Positions 47,774-57,283 of a DNA stretch of 64,000 bases are shown piece after piece. The stretch's first letter is position 1; each line of letters opens with the position of its first letter. A program made the translations under genes and the position numbers. The notes beneath the pieces are model-generated. The model ran no database searches. It saw only the letters and a list, made by a program, of their open reading frames with translations, and was not told where the DNA came from. Location of the stretch: the NCBI GenBank assembly GCA_028709785.1, contig JAQUTK010000005.1, positions 62,001 to 126,000 on the forward strand. The letters run 5' to 3'. This DNA comes from Bacteroidales bacterium. Its GTDB lineage: Bacteria; Bacteroidota; Bacteroidia; Bacteroidales; JAQUTK01.

Positions 47774-49009
47774 ATGAACTACTTCAAATTTTCAATTGGA
47801 TTAATCGCATGGATTGTAGCAAGTTCCATGTCAGTGACGCAGGCAGAAAACTGGGCAAACTGGCGTGGTCCCAATGGAGACGGAATCAGTAACGAGACCA
47901 ACCTACCGACCAAGTGGGATTCGACGACCAACGTGCTATGGAAAAGTCCCATACCGGGCGTCGGACATTCCTCTCCCATTATTTGGGAAGATAAGCTTTT
48001 TACGCTCACCGCTTATCCTGAGAAGAACGAGAAAGCACTCCTTTGTTATGATTGTAAGAATGGCAAATTACTGTGGCAAACAACCGTACTCAAATCCAAG
48101 TTAGAGAATAAACACGGCGACAACAGTTTTGCATCGGGCACACCTGCCACAGATGGGAAATGGGTGTATGTGTCATTCCTTGACGGAGAAGATGTGGTAG
48201 TAGCTGCTTACGACTTTACAGGAAAACTGGTCTGGATACAGCGACCGGGTAAATTCTCAAGCCCACACGGCTATAGCTGTTCGCCGGTGCTTTTCGAAAA
48301 CAAAGTGATCATCAATGGATGCAGTAAATCACCAGATTCATTTGTAGCTGCTTTGAGCCTAACAGACGGGAAGCCACTTTGGAAAGTGGCACTTCCTAAT
48401 CTGTCCCACAGTTTCAGCACCCCGATATTCAGGAAGATTGCGGGAAAAATGCAAATGATTTTTTTAGGCAATAAGGAAGTTGCTTCCTATAATCCGGAAG
48501 ACGGTTCAAAATATTGGTTCGTCAATGGCCCTTCAGAAGATTTCTGTGCCACTCCGGTTTACAATGAAAAGAGAGGATTGATCTTGATCAGCAGTGCCTG
48601 GCCTCTCCGTAACCTGTTAGCAATCAAACCTGACGGCCAAGGTGATGTAACTAAAAGTCATGTCGTTTGGCAATCCAAAGAAGGTGCTTATTACGTACCC
48701 TCTCCGGTTTGTACCGACGATTATCTTTTTTCTACCATGACCAATGGCAAGGTTAACTGCATTGAGATAGCCACCGGCAAAGTACTTTGGACACAAGAAT
48801 TAGGCAAACAATATGCCTCTCCGGTTTTGTCCAATGGTCTGGTTTACATGCCCAATGACGATGGAGTGATCACGGTGTTCAAAGCGGGACCCACTTTCGT
48901 ACCCGTGGCAAAAAACGCTATGGGCGAAATGATGTATGCATCTCCGGCGATAAGCAATGGGAAAATATATCTGCGTGGCGACAAACACCTCTTTTGCATC
49001 GGAAAGTAA
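47774..49009 (+). CDS. Secreted PQQ-like beta-propeller protein
   Basis: A 411-residue protein with a signal peptide (about 1-24, SVTQA). The rest is a run of about seven blades of the PQQ-like (quinoprotein) propeller: repeated patterns such as GKLLWQT, GKLVWIQ, GKPLWKV and GKVLWTQ, with ANWRGPNGDG at the start. No obvious PQQ/Ca-binding dehydrogenase residues are seen, so it is more likely a scaffold or binding protein, like BamB-type or sulfatase-linked propellers. It starts 11 bp after the lyase gene and ends at a strong terminator, so the pair forms a two-gene operon with one cytoplasmic and one exported product. Confidence 0.88.
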   Translation: MNYFKFSIGLIAWIVASSMSVTQAENWANWRGPNGDGISNETNLPTKWDSTTNVLWKSPIPGVGHSSPIIWEDKLFTLTAYPEKNEKALLCYDCKNGKLLWQTTVLKSKLENKHGDNSFASGTPATDGKWVYVSFLDGEDVVVAAYDFTGKLVWIQRPGKFSSPHGYSCSPVLFENKVIINGCSKSPDSFVAALSLTDGKPLWKVALPNLSHSFSTPIFRKIAGKMQMIFLGNKEVASYNPEDGSKYWFVNGPSEDFCATPVYNEKRGLILISSAWPLRNLLAIKPDGQGDVTKSHVVWQSKEGAYYVPSPVCTDDYLFSTMTNGKVNCIEIATGKVLWTQELGKQYASPVLSNGLVYMPNDDGVITVFKAGPTFVPVAKNAMGEMMYASPAISNGKIYLRGDKHLFCIGK

Positions 49010-49030
49010 TAAAGAACTATCCTCATAAGG

Positions 49031-49064
49031 AAACGCAGCCTTGCAACATCAAGGCTGCGTTTTT
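49031..49064 (+). terminator. Terminator of the lyase/propeller operon
   Basis: A perfect 13-bp stem (AAACGCAGCCTTG and complement) with a 6-nt loop and a run of five T, 21 bp after the stop codon. The rest of the gene-free stretch 49010-49391 contains only AT-rich sequence and the promoter box at 49314-49321. Confidence 0.88.
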
Positions 49065-49313
49065 CATTCATTAATATACAGGATAGCAACGGCTTATCCA
49101 ATTAAAAACAACTCCAACTTATCCACTACCTATCGTAAGTAATAAATTCACAGCAATCACAAAAACTGACCCATCCGAAGAGATTGTTCAGTAGCTTGTA
49201 ATTTTTCATTCGATTAGAGTCTTTATTTTATACTTCAATATTGTTCACATACTAGAAACGAAAATTATATCAAATTATTTTGTGCCAAATCTGAAAATTT
49301 CAAAACATTCAAT

Positions 49314-49321
49314 TATATTTG
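49314..49321 (+). promoter_or_regulatory. -7 promoter box for the TPR/LRR gene group
   Basis: TATATTTG matches TAnnTTTG. It lies 70 bp upstream of the TPR gene ATG; no -33 TTG is seen. Confidence 0.45.
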
Positions 49322-49391
49322 CAGATAAGATCCGAGAGAATACCCAATGAGCTGTAATTATTAACAAGCAGAACCTTTAAAAAACGAAACT

Positions 49392-50591
49392 ATGAAAGCA
49401 TTACTGACCGCCCTATCGATCCTATTCAGCATCAGCTGTTTCTCACAGACTGTCGCAGAATTAGAACTTGATTTGAGAAGATCCCAATCAGGTGAACGTT
49501 TTGGTAATAAAAAAGAGCAAGCATTTAAGTTGTTGCAACTGGACAAATTCAATGAAAAAGCGATAAACTACTTAGTCCGGGCGTATAGCCAAAATAAGCA
49601 AAAGGATTCAATTCAATGGTTATATGACAAGCTCATCAAAGAGAACCCCAATCGGCCGGAGCCCTATATCATCCGGGCAGGCTCTGAAAATTCACTGAGT
49701 GAAGGAGTTACAGCTGAGCAACAAATCTCTTATCTGAAAAAGGCGCTGGAGATTGATCGCACCCATGCAGAAGCGAAATATATGCTTGGCAAATCGTATT
49801 ACGACCTTTTTGTAAAGGAGTATCGTGCCGACAAGAACAGTTCAAAACTCACCTCCTATGCCAATCAGGCACTGGAACAATTTGATGCGGTATGCAAACA
49901 AAAAGAGAGTTACAAAGAGACCTTGAAATATCCTTCGTTGCAACTCGCCCATTATTTAGCAGATGCCAATAAGATCAAGCTCTATGAACAATACAATGTT
50001 CAAACCACCCAGATCCCCATATCTGCATTCATGAGTATCCCCGCTGACTGGCAAACAAATTACGCTGTTAATGTGATGGATTATGTATCCCGTACAGATA
50101 GTAATTTTTCCGGAGTTCAGTTTGCCGTTTTCTTTATGAACTGGTATTCCAAACATCTTACCGCACTTGAAGAACCGGCACTAAACGATTCCTCCACCAC
50201 AAAAGTATATCGTTTTACCTGGTTACGTTCCTTCGATCATCCGGTTGCCATACGGTTGGAAAACAAGAAAGACCGCATCACATTATACTGGAAAGTTTGC
50301 GATGGAACAGGCGGATACGAACCGGGCAAACTCGTAACAGACAAGAAAAAGGATTTGAGTATCAAGGAGTGGGCACTCTTTCAACAGAAAATTGATTCGA
50401 TTCAATTTTGGAACGCACCCACAATAGACAATAGCCGATTCGGAACTGATGGTGCACGGTGGATTTTAGAAGGAAAAGAGTCCGGCAAATATCATATGGT
50501 GGATAGATGGACAGGTCAGGGGTTAAAACTCGTCTGTTTAGACTTATTGAAAATGACCGATCTGGAAGAGAATGTAGGCAGAATCTATTAA
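49392..50591 (+). CDS. Secreted TPR-containing protein of unknown function
   Basis: A 399-residue protein with a signal peptide (about 1-18, SCFSQ). Residues about 40-200 are helical and contain at least two TPR-like repeats (QISYLKKALEIDRTHAEAKY, then LGKSYYDLF). The C-terminal half (about 205-399) is mixed alpha/beta with the segments VYRFTWLRSFDHP and LYWKVCDGTGGY; it may be a DUF4919-type or other Bacteroidota-specific domain, but I cannot name it. The first LRR gene begins four bases after its stop, so the two are cotranscribed and probably translationally coupled. Confidence 0.7.
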   Translation: MKALLTALSILFSISCFSQTVAELELDLRRSQSGERFGNKKEQAFKLLQLDKFNEKAINYLVRAYSQNKQKDSIQWLYDKLIKENPNRPEPYIIRAGSENSLSEGVTAEQQISYLKKALEIDRTHAEAKYMLGKSYYDLFVKEYRADKNSSKLTSYANQALEQFDAVCKQKESYKETLKYPSLQLAHYLADANKIKLYEQYNVQTTQIPISAFMSIPADWQTNYAVNVMDYVSRTDSNFSGVQFAVFFMNWYSKHLTALEEPALNDSSTTKVYRFTWLRSFDHPVAIRLENKKDRITLYWKVCDGTGGYEPGKLVTDKKKDLSIKEWALFQQKIDSIQFWNAPTIDNSRFGTDGARWILEGKESGKYHMVDRWTGQGLKLVCLDLLKMTDLEENVGRIY

Positions 50592-50595
50592 AACG

Positions 50596-53403
50596 ATGAA
50601 ACAGCAAATGACAATCAGAACCTTCCTGGTAGTAACCTGCTTATTACTGGGATTTAGCCTGCAAGCACAGACACGAACCATCCATGTAGAGACTCCGGGT
50701 ACTCTTTCTACCTATATAGCCTCTGAAGAGAAAAATCTGATTACCAGTCTCACGTTGACCGGAGATTTGAATGGAACAGATATCCGCTTCATTCGGGAGA
50801 TGGCATATCGCCATCCTTTTTACGATTATTCAATAGGAAAGCTTACCGTCCTTGATTTATCGGGTGCGAATATAGTGGCTGGAGGAGATTCCTATTATTC
50901 AAGCATGGAAGATTCTATCGGTTGTTATACTTCAGATAATACATTAGGCAGTTCGATGTTTCGCGAAACCCAACTTACATCTATTGCACTCCCCAATAGT
51001 ATCACTTCGATTGGTAGTGCTGCATTTTATCATTCTCGCGACTTAACTACAATTTCTATTCCCAACGGTGTTACCTCCATTGGTAGTGGTGCTTTTAGTT
51101 CTTGTCGCGGATTATCTTCTATTTCTATCCCCAATAGTGTCACCACCATCGGGAATGCCGCTTTTCGTGCCTGTGAGAAATTAACGTCCATCACGATTCC
51201 CAACAGTGTCACCTCCATTGGAAACGAGGCCTTTCGCGCCTGTTTTGCTTTAACGTCCATCACGATTCCCGAGAGTGTCACGTCATTGGGTAGTGAACTC
51301 TTTTCTGATTGTAGTGTATTAAAAGAGATCATTGTCTCCGATGAGAATAGTCGTTATAGTTCCATAGACGGAGTCCTGTTCAGTAAAGACAAAACGATTT
51401 TAGTCGCATACCCGAATGCAAAATCACCGAGTTACCTGGTGCCCAATAGCGTCATATCGATTGGTGATATGGCCTTTGCGAGTTGCAGCGGACTCAAATC
51501 CATCACCATTCCGAAGAGTGTCACCTCCATTGGGAAATATGCATTTTCATATTGTACCGCATTAACCTCTCTCCTTATTCCTGAAAGTGTCACGTCCATA
51601 GGCGAGAGTCTGTTTTGGGGGTGTAGTGCTTTAACATCCGTCTCTACCGGCAATGGCATCACCTCTGTCAGTAAAAACACATTTGGAGGTTGTGACAAAT
51701 TAAACTCCGTTATTTTAGGCAAGAAAGTTACTTCAATTGGTGAAGGAGCCTTTGCTAATTGTGGCGAACTCGTATCCATTTCCTTTCCTGATAGCCTCAC
51801 GTCAATTGGTGATGAAGCCTTTTTCAATTGTAAGAAATTAGCCTCATTCACTTTCGGCAGTTGCATCACTTCCATTGGTAAACGTGCATTTGGCGATTGT
51901 ATCCTAATATCCTCACTCACACTTCCGAAAAGTGTCACAACTATTGACAAATTCGCGTTTAGGAATTGCAGCTCATTAACTACTGTTTCTTTCGACAATT
52001 GCACCGCTTCAATTGGCGATGAAGCTTTTCGAAACTGTATCGCTCTCATCTCTGTCGCTTTCGGTGATAGCATCACCTCAATAGGTAACAGTGCATTTGC
52101 TGATTGCAGCAAATTAATTTCTGTCACCATTCCAAACAGAGTCACGTCCATGGGCAACTCTGCATTCTTGAATTGTAGCGGATTAACCTCCGCCACTATC
52201 GGAAGTGGTGTCGAATCGATTAATGATGCCGCTTTTCAAAATTGCACCCGATTAACGTCTGTCACGATCGGCAATAGTGTCACATTAATTACGAATGACG
52301 CTTTTCGAAATTGTAGCGGATTAACCACTCTCTCTATCCCCAAGGGTGTCACATGGATTGGAAGTAATGCATTTTCCGGTTGTAGCGGATTAACCTCTCT
52401 CTCAATCCCTGACAGTATCACATGGATTGGCAATAGTGCCTTTTATAATTGTGTTGGATTGACTTCTCTCACGATCCCTAACAGTGTCACTTTTTTGGGT
52501 GGTTCTGCATTCTCGCATTGCATTGGATTGACCTCTTTCACTATTCCATCCAAAGTCACTTCGATTAATAATGATCTGTTTTGGGGTTGTTCCGGTTTGA
52601 AATCCGTCACTATTCCCAATAGTGTCACTTCCATTGGTAGTAATGCATTCATGGGTTGTAGCAATTTGACTTCGCTTGATATTCCTAACGGCGTTACTTC
52701 GATTGGTTTTGGTGCATTTTGGAACTGTAGCAGATTATCTTCCGTCACGATCCCAAATAGTGTTGATTCCATTGGCGATGCTGCTTTTTTAAGCTGTTTC
52801 AAATTAGATTCTGTGATTATCCCCAATAGTGTCACTTCAATTCGTCAGTCTACATTTTCATCTTGTATAAGTTTAACTGCAGTAACGATCCCCAACAGTG
52901 TCACATCAATTGGTAACGGTGCATTTTGGAATTGTAGCAAATTAGCATCTGTCACGATCCCCTATAGCGTCACTTCAATAGGTAATGGTGCATTTGGAAA
53001 TTGTACTGCATTAACGGAAATCCACAATAATAATGCAACACCTCAAAATATAGATAGCGTTGTCTTTCTCGGAGTTGATAAAACCACCTGCCTGCTTTAT
53101 GTGCCCAAAGGCTCTTTGGCGGGCTATCGGACTGCATCGATATGGAGTGAATTTGCAACCATCCTGGAAGAAGATCTAACCTCCACTCCACAGATTCAAA
53201 CCGGCAACATGAAGGTCTATTCAGAAGCAGAGGCAATCGTAGTTGAAGGAGCAGAAGCCGGACAATCGATCCAGGTTTATGCCGAGTCGGGAGCCTTACT
53301 ACAAACCACACAGGCTACCGAAAGCAGTATCCGGATCGCGGTTCCCCGTGGACAGGCCTATCTGATCAACGTAGCCGGAAAGACTTTTAAGATTGCATTA
53401 TAA
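50596..53403 (+). CDS. Secreted BspA-like leucine-rich-repeat protein, large
   Basis: A 935-residue protein with a signal peptide (about 1-25, FSLQAQ) and an N-terminal cap (about 26-115). It then has about 27 canonical 23-residue LRR_5 repeats of the type LTSVTIPNSVTSIGxxAFxxCSG (x variable). One 58-residue irregular unit interrupts the array after the fifth repeat (LKEIIVSDENSRYSSIDG region). The C-terminal cap reads CLLYVPKGSLAGYRT. The last 75 or so residues resemble DUF6383/type IX sorting tails of Bacteroidales (MKVYSEAEAIVVEGAEAG, closing GKTFKIAL). BspA-like proteins mediate adhesion to host matrix or other bacteria. At DNA level the array is a 69-bp tandem repeat, prone to length change. 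Confidence 0.9.
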   Translation: MKQQMTIRTFLVVTCLLLGFSLQAQTRTIHVETPGTLSTYIASEEKNLITSLTLTGDLNGTDIRFIREMAYRHPFYDYSIGKLTVLDLSGANIVAGGDSYYSSMEDSIGCYTSDNTLGSSMFRETQLTSIALPNSITSIGSAAFYHSRDLTTISIPNGVTSIGSGAFSSCRGLSSISIPNSVTTIGNAAFRACEKLTSITIPNSVTSIGNEAFRACFALTSITIPESVTSLGSELFSDCSVLKEIIVSDENSRYSSIDGVLFSKDKTILVAYPNAKSPSYLVPNSVISIGDMAFASCSGLKSITIPKSVTSIGKYAFSYCTALTSLLIPESVTSIGESLFWGCSALTSVSTGNGITSVSKNTFGGCDKLNSVILGKKVTSIGEGAFANCGELVSISFPDSLTSIGDEAFFNCKKLASFTFGSCITSIGKRAFGDCILISSLTLPKSVTTIDKFAFRNCSSLTTVSFDNCTASIGDEAFRNCIALISVAFGDSITSIGNSAFADCSKLISVTIPNRVTSMGNSAFLNCSGLTSATIGSGVESINDAAFQNCTRLTSVTIGNSVTLITNDAFRNCSGLTTLSIPKGVTWIGSNAFSGCSGLTSLSIPDSITWIGNSAFYNCVGLTSLTIPNSVTFLGGSAFSHCIGLTSFTIPSKVTSINNDLFWGCSGLKSVTIPNSVTSIGSNAFMGCSNLTSLDIPNGVTSIGFGAFWNCSRLSSVTIPNSVDSIGDAAFLSCFKLDSVIIPNSVTSIRQSTFSSCISLTAVTIPNSVTSIGNGAFWNCSKLASVTIPYSVTSIGNGAFGNCTALTEIHNNNATPQNIDSVVFLGVDKTTCLLYVPKGSLAGYRTASIWSEFATILEEDLTSTPQIQTGNMKVYSEAEAIVVEGAEAGQSIQVYAESGALLQTTQATESSIRIAVPRGQAYLINVAGKTFKIAL

Positions 53404-53446
53404 GACTAGTCCTTTTGACGTAAAGAGAGAAAAAATTTAAAACACT

Positions 53447-55474
53447 ATGAAACGACAAATGACACTCAGATCCTTTCTGGTAGTAATATGCTTATTACTG
53501 GGATTGAGCTTGCATGCAAAGTCACGAACCATCCATGTCGAGACGCCGGGCACACTTTCTACCTATATTCCAAGTAATGAAAAATATTCGATTACCAGTC
53601 TAACGTTGACCGGCGATCTGAATGGAACAGATATCGCCTTCATTGGGGAGATGGCAACTTGGGATCCTTATGGCCATTATACAAACGGATCGCTTTCCAC
53701 CCTTGATCTTTCAGGAGCAAATATTGTGAAGGGAGGAGATCCTTATTACGGTTCTTATTATTCTTCAGACGATACAATAGGTTATAGAATGTTTACCTCT
53801 CCTCATCTTACTTCGATTTCGATTCCGAACAGTGTCAGATGGATCGATTCTGAAGCCTTTGACGGCGATTACCTATTAAAAAAGGTCATTATTGGCAATA
53901 GCGTCACTTCGATTGAAAATAAAACATTTTACCAGTGTGGTGCGTTAACCTCTGTTACTCTAGGCAATAGCATCACTACGATTGGTGAATCTGCCTTTTA
54001 TGGTTGTGAAGGATTAACTTCCGTCACAATCCCCAACAGTGTCACGACAATTGCATATGCCGCATTTGCGGGTTGCAGTGGATTAACCTCTGTCACTATT
54101 GACAATAGTGTTACTTCGATTGATTATGGTGCATTTGAGTATTGTAATAAACTAACCTCTGTCAATTTGGGCAACAGTGTTACTTCGATTGGCTCTAGAT
54201 CATTTTCTGGTTGTACCGCATTAACTTCTGTTACTATCCCCAACAGTGTCACATCTATTGGTGGTTCTGCATTTTCTGGTTGTAGCGGACTAACTTCTGT
54301 TACTATCCCTAACAGTGTCACTTCGATTGGATATGCAGCCTTTAGTCGTTGTAGCGGACTAACTTCTGTTACTATCCCTAACAGTGTCACTTCGATTGGT
54401 TATTATGTCTTTTCTGACTGTTTGGGATTGACGTCCGTCACTCTTGGCAATAGTCTCACTTCGATTGGTGATTTTGCCTTTAGGAATTGTACCGGATTGA
54501 CTTCAGTCACAATCCCCAATAGTGTCACTTCAATTGGTGCTAGCGCATTTTCCGGTTGTAACGGATTAACCTCCGTCTCTATCCCCAACAGTGTCAATTT
54601 TATGGGTGATGACGTGTTTGTGGGCTGCAGTGAATTAACTTCCATCACTATCTCCAACACGCTTACTTCGATTGGTAATAATGCTTTTAAAGGTTGTAGC
54701 AAATTAACTTCTTCCGTCACTATTCCCAATAGTGTCACTTCAATAGGCTCCAGTGCATTTTCCGGTTGTATCGGATTAACTTCAATCACGATAGGTAATA
54801 GTGTTACATCCATTGGTACTGGAGCATTTTCCAGCTGCGCAGCTCTGACTTCAATCGTAAGTTCAAATCCGGAGCCCCCCGTTGCTTCAGAAGCAACTTT
54901 CGAAAATGTAGGTGCTAATAAATGTAAGATTTATGTACCGGTAGGTTCAAAACAAAAATATGAAGAAGCGATTGGATGGGATAAGTTCTCGAATATTATT
55001 GAATCAAGTGATTTGGGTACTATAAACATAGTGCTCTCTATTTCTTCCGGTGAGGCTGGTGCTATTGAGCTTATCATGAGAAAAGGAGATATATTTACTT
55101 TTAAAGTAGTCCCTTCAACGGGTTGGAAAATCAATACCGTAATGTATAATGCTTTAGACGTAACTTCTCAATTGGATGCTCAAAACCAATTTACAACTCC
55201 AATGCTTGAAGCAAATTCCACAATCAGGATCAGTTTTGAAAATACCCTCTCTTCGGTTGATCAGGTTGAAACGAGCAATATAAAACTATTCTCAGAAGGA
55301 GAATTTATTGTCATTGAAGGTGGTGAACCGGGAGAAACAATTTCTGTTTATACTGAATCGGGATCTTTATACCAAACGATGACATTGACAGACAACATTC
55401 TCAGAATCAATGCACCACGGGGACACATTTATTTAATCAAGATAGCCGGAAAGAGTTTCAAGGTCGCATTATAA
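53447..55474 (+). CDS. Secreted BspA-like leucine-rich-repeat protein, smaller
   Basis: A 675-residue paralogue of the preceding protein with near-identical signal peptide and N-terminal cap (GTLSTYIPSNEKYSITSLTL). It has about 15 repeats of 23 residues, here more uniform (many LTSVTIPNSVTSIG units); one unit has an extra Ser (LTSSVTIP), making 24. The cap CKIYVPVGSKQKYEEA is followed by an extra beta domain of about 75 residues (about 525-600, GWKINTVMYNALDV) that the larger paralogue lacks. The C-terminal tail is the same DUF6383/type IX-like type, ending GKSFKVAL. The 43-bp gap to the first LRR gene has no terminator, so the three genes may form one transcript. Confidence 0.9.
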   Translation: MKRQMTLRSFLVVICLLLGLSLHAKSRTIHVETPGTLSTYIPSNEKYSITSLTLTGDLNGTDIAFIGEMATWDPYGHYTNGSLSTLDLSGANIVKGGDPYYGSYYSSDDTIGYRMFTSPHLTSISIPNSVRWIDSEAFDGDYLLKKVIIGNSVTSIENKTFYQCGALTSVTLGNSITTIGESAFYGCEGLTSVTIPNSVTTIAYAAFAGCSGLTSVTIDNSVTSIDYGAFEYCNKLTSVNLGNSVTSIGSRSFSGCTALTSVTIPNSVTSIGGSAFSGCSGLTSVTIPNSVTSIGYAAFSRCSGLTSVTIPNSVTSIGYYVFSDCLGLTSVTLGNSLTSIGDFAFRNCTGLTSVTIPNSVTSIGASAFSGCNGLTSVSIPNSVNFMGDDVFVGCSELTSITISNTLTSIGNNAFKGCSKLTSSVTIPNSVTSIGSSAFSGCIGLTSITIGNSVTSIGTGAFSSCAALTSIVSSNPEPPVASEATFENVGANKCKIYVPVGSKQKYEEAIGWDKFSNIIESSDLGTINIVLSISSGEAGAIELIMRKGDIFTFKVVPSTGWKINTVMYNALDVTSQLDAQNQFTTPMLEANSTIRISFENTLSSVDQVETSNIKLFSEGEFIVIEGGEPGETISVYTESGSLYQTMTLTDNILRINAPRGHIYLIKIAGKSFKVAL

Positions 55475-55535
55475 GCGCAACCCAGCAGCTCGTTTTTACG
55501 AGTACATTCATACACCTTTATTTCTTAACTAAGCA

Positions 55536-55576
55536 AACCGCGATCCGGACAGAGATTTTCTCTCCGGATCGCGGTT
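55536..55576. terminator. Terminator between convergent LRR genes
   Basis: A perfect 14-bp stem (AACCGCGATCCGGA and complement) around a 13-nt loop, 61 bp after the secreted LRR gene and 53 bp before the end of the convergent minus-strand gene. No long T-run on either side; probably a shared terminator. Confidence 0.65.
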
Positions 55577-55628
55577 CATTTGTTGCATAGCCTCACATTC
55601 CACTAAGCGAACGGCTCCGCCCACTCCG

Positions 55629-55955
55629 TCATTGCGGGCTACGACCCGCAATCTCCTCAAAGGGTCGTTTCACCAGTAGCGGTACCGCCACCCCCTGAGA
55701 GTCCAGTATCTGATCAATGGTGAGGAGACCGGCAGCGAAGGTGAATAGGCCCCGGACTATCGTCCTGCGCTCTTTCTCCGCGTCAAAGAGCTGATCGGGA
55801 TCGTCGATGCACGTGTTACTCTCACAGTGTAGCATCACTGAGAGCTGGGCCATGATCTGCGTGTCTCTATAACTTGTGTATAAACTGTTGTAGCTGATCC
55901 GGCATTGGTTGAGCGGGATGAGGTTGGGGGCGATTGGACTGGGCGTTGTTTTCAT
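55629..55955 (-). CDS. Small hypothetical protein coupled to the LRR gene
   Basis: A 108-residue protein without signal peptide or transmembrane helix. It is mostly helical with polar N-terminus (KTTPSPIAPNLIPLNQ) and a hydrophobic helix around FTFAAGLLTIDQIL. I do not recognise it. Its ATG overlaps the stop of the upstream LRR gene by four bases (ATGA), so translation is coupled and the two products probably work together. The coding strand has higher G+C than the LRR gene. Without homologues visible by eye, its reality rests on the coupling and the complete open frame. Confidence 0.55.
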   Translation of the reverse strand: MKTTPSPIAPNLIPLNQCRISYNSLYTSYRDTQIMAQLSVMLHCESNTCIDDPDQLFDAEKERRTIVRGLFTFAAGLLTIDQILDSQGVAVPLLVKRPFEEIAGRSPQ

Positions 55956-57235
55956 TTGTTCTTATTGATTATTCGTACATTTTTAAAGAAGTTCCATTCA
56001 TGCGTCTCACGATAAGCATCTTCTGAGCCTTGGGGAATCATCAGTTCGCAGGTGTCGTAATCAACTCCCGCAAAAGTATCTTCAGCCGTCAGTATGGGTG
56101 GAATGGGATTGAGTGAGATGATCTGTCGGAGTCCGATACAACCCTCGAAAGCTCTGGATCCGATGTTCTTCAGGTGTTTATGAAGAGTGATTGACGTGAT
56201 TCGGGAGCATCCGGCAAAGGCCATGTTGCCTATAGTGGTGAGTCTGCCGGGTAGATTGATGATAGTGATGTGCTCGCACTTTCCAAAAGCTCCATCGCCG
56301 ATCCGTTGGATATATTGAGAGAAATGCACACTCGTGATTCCCTTTGCGTTGTAAAAGGCATCATCACCGATCTCTGTGATGAAATAGACACGCTCACTGT
56401 ACGATATTCTTTCAATCACTACCAGTTCGCCATTGATGGGACGAATACATCCAATCATATTAAAAGAGAGCTTTTGAATGGTTTTCTTGAATCGGAACTT
56501 GCCGATTGTCATTTCTTTTTCAAACATGAACGGTTTTGTTGGATGAATGACTGACAAGTTCTGTTTCTTGCAGTCTGATTGGGATTTTTTCTTTTTAAAA
56601 CTATAGATCTTATTATTGCGCAATTGTTCGAAGATGATTACCGGAGAGGTCACCAATTCACCGGTTTCTGAGTCACAGAGCATAGTAACCAGATCGCAGC
56701 GGAGAGTAATGGCCAGGCCTATCATTTTGACGACGCTAATCTTCATTCTTTCATAGTAAGATCCAACCCATCCGATCTCAGTCTCAGGATCGAAGGTATT
56801 GTCTGCAATCACTACTGCCTGTGATTTGTACTCTCTGGTGATCGGATCTTGAAGGACACAGACCAGATTACAAAGCTCTTTCTTTGCCAGATGGAGGTGT
56901 TGCGTCAACGGTTTTCTTTTCAGATTATAACCGGCTTCTGACAGGAGTCTTTTAATGTATTTGAGTATTGTAATTAATTTAGAACCAACATTACGTTCAA
57001 TGTACACCGCTGTACTATGCGCAAGCTCATCATAGACTACAATATCGTGAATGGATAAATGTGCATTCTTCCTTATAAACTTCAGAAGACTTCCTATGTG
57101 GGGTACTAAAAGCTCAACAGAGACAAGTTCATTAAAGTCAAAGGGATCAAGAGTTGTTAATTGCGGTAGAATATAACTGTTTGGAAGTGGAATAACAGAG
57201 AGCTGTAGCTCTTCCTGAAAGTGATTTTGTGACAT
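55952..57235 (-). CDS. Non-secreted protein with N-terminal unknown domain and C-terminal LRR_5 repeats
   Basis: A 427-residue protein with no signal peptide. Residues about 1-280 are an unrecognised alpha/beta region with several helices (LLKFIRKNAHLSIHD, TILKYIKRLLSEAG) and the basic stretch SFKKKKSQSDCKK near 220-235. Residues about 290-395 are four LRR_5 repeats like those of the secreted neighbours (ITSVHFSQYIQRIGDGAF, ITIINLPGRLTTIGNMAF). The usual LRR cap CELMIPQGSEDAYRE closes the protein; the export tail is missing. A cytoplasmic relative of the surface LRR proteins is unusual. The N-terminal domain could be DNA-binding or a nuclease-like fold; nothing can be claimed. A -7 box lies at 57264-57271. 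Confidence 0.75.
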   Translation of the reverse strand: MSQNHFQEELQLSVIPLPNSYILPQLTTLDPFDFNELVSVELLVPHIGSLLKFIRKNAHLSIHDIVVYDELAHSTAVYIERNVGSKLITILKYIKRLLSEAGYNLKRKPLTQHLHLAKKELCNLVCVLQDPITREYKSQAVVIADNTFDPETEIGWVGSYYERMKISVVKMIGLAITLRCDLVTMLCDSETGELVTSPVIIFEQLRNNKIYSFKKKKSQSDCKKQNLSVIHPTKPFMFEKEMTIGKFRFKKTIQKLSFNMIGCIRPINGELVVIERISYSERVYFITEIGDDAFYNAKGITSVHFSQYIQRIGDGAFGKCEHITIINLPGRLTTIGNMAFAGCSRITSITLHKHLKNIGSRAFEGCIGLRQIISLNPIPPILTAEDTFAGVDYDTCELMIPQGSEDAYRETHEWNFFKNVRIINKNK

Positions 57236-57263
57236 TAGTATATAATTTCGTGAATAAGACTAG

Positions 57264-57271
57264 CAAAACTA
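57264..57271 (-). promoter_or_regulatory. -7 promoter box of the non-secreted LRR gene
   Basis: TAGTTTTG on the minus strand matches TAnnTTTG, 28 bp upstream of the ATG. The large inverted repeat starts 12 bp further upstream, over the -33 region. Confidence 0.45.
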
Positions 57272-57283
57272 CACTCTGTAATT

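Noticed and set aside
51030..52835. Long minus-strand frames with a repeated protein pattern opposite the LRR array
   Set aside because: The repetition is the mirror of the 69-bp coding repeats on the plus strand. The plus-strand protein has signal peptide, caps and tail; the minus frames have none.
50990..52990. Regular DNA repeats that could be taken for a CRISPR array
   Set aside because: The 69-bp period encodes LRR repeats in frame, the units are diverged throughout, and no repeat/spacer alternation or cas gene is present.
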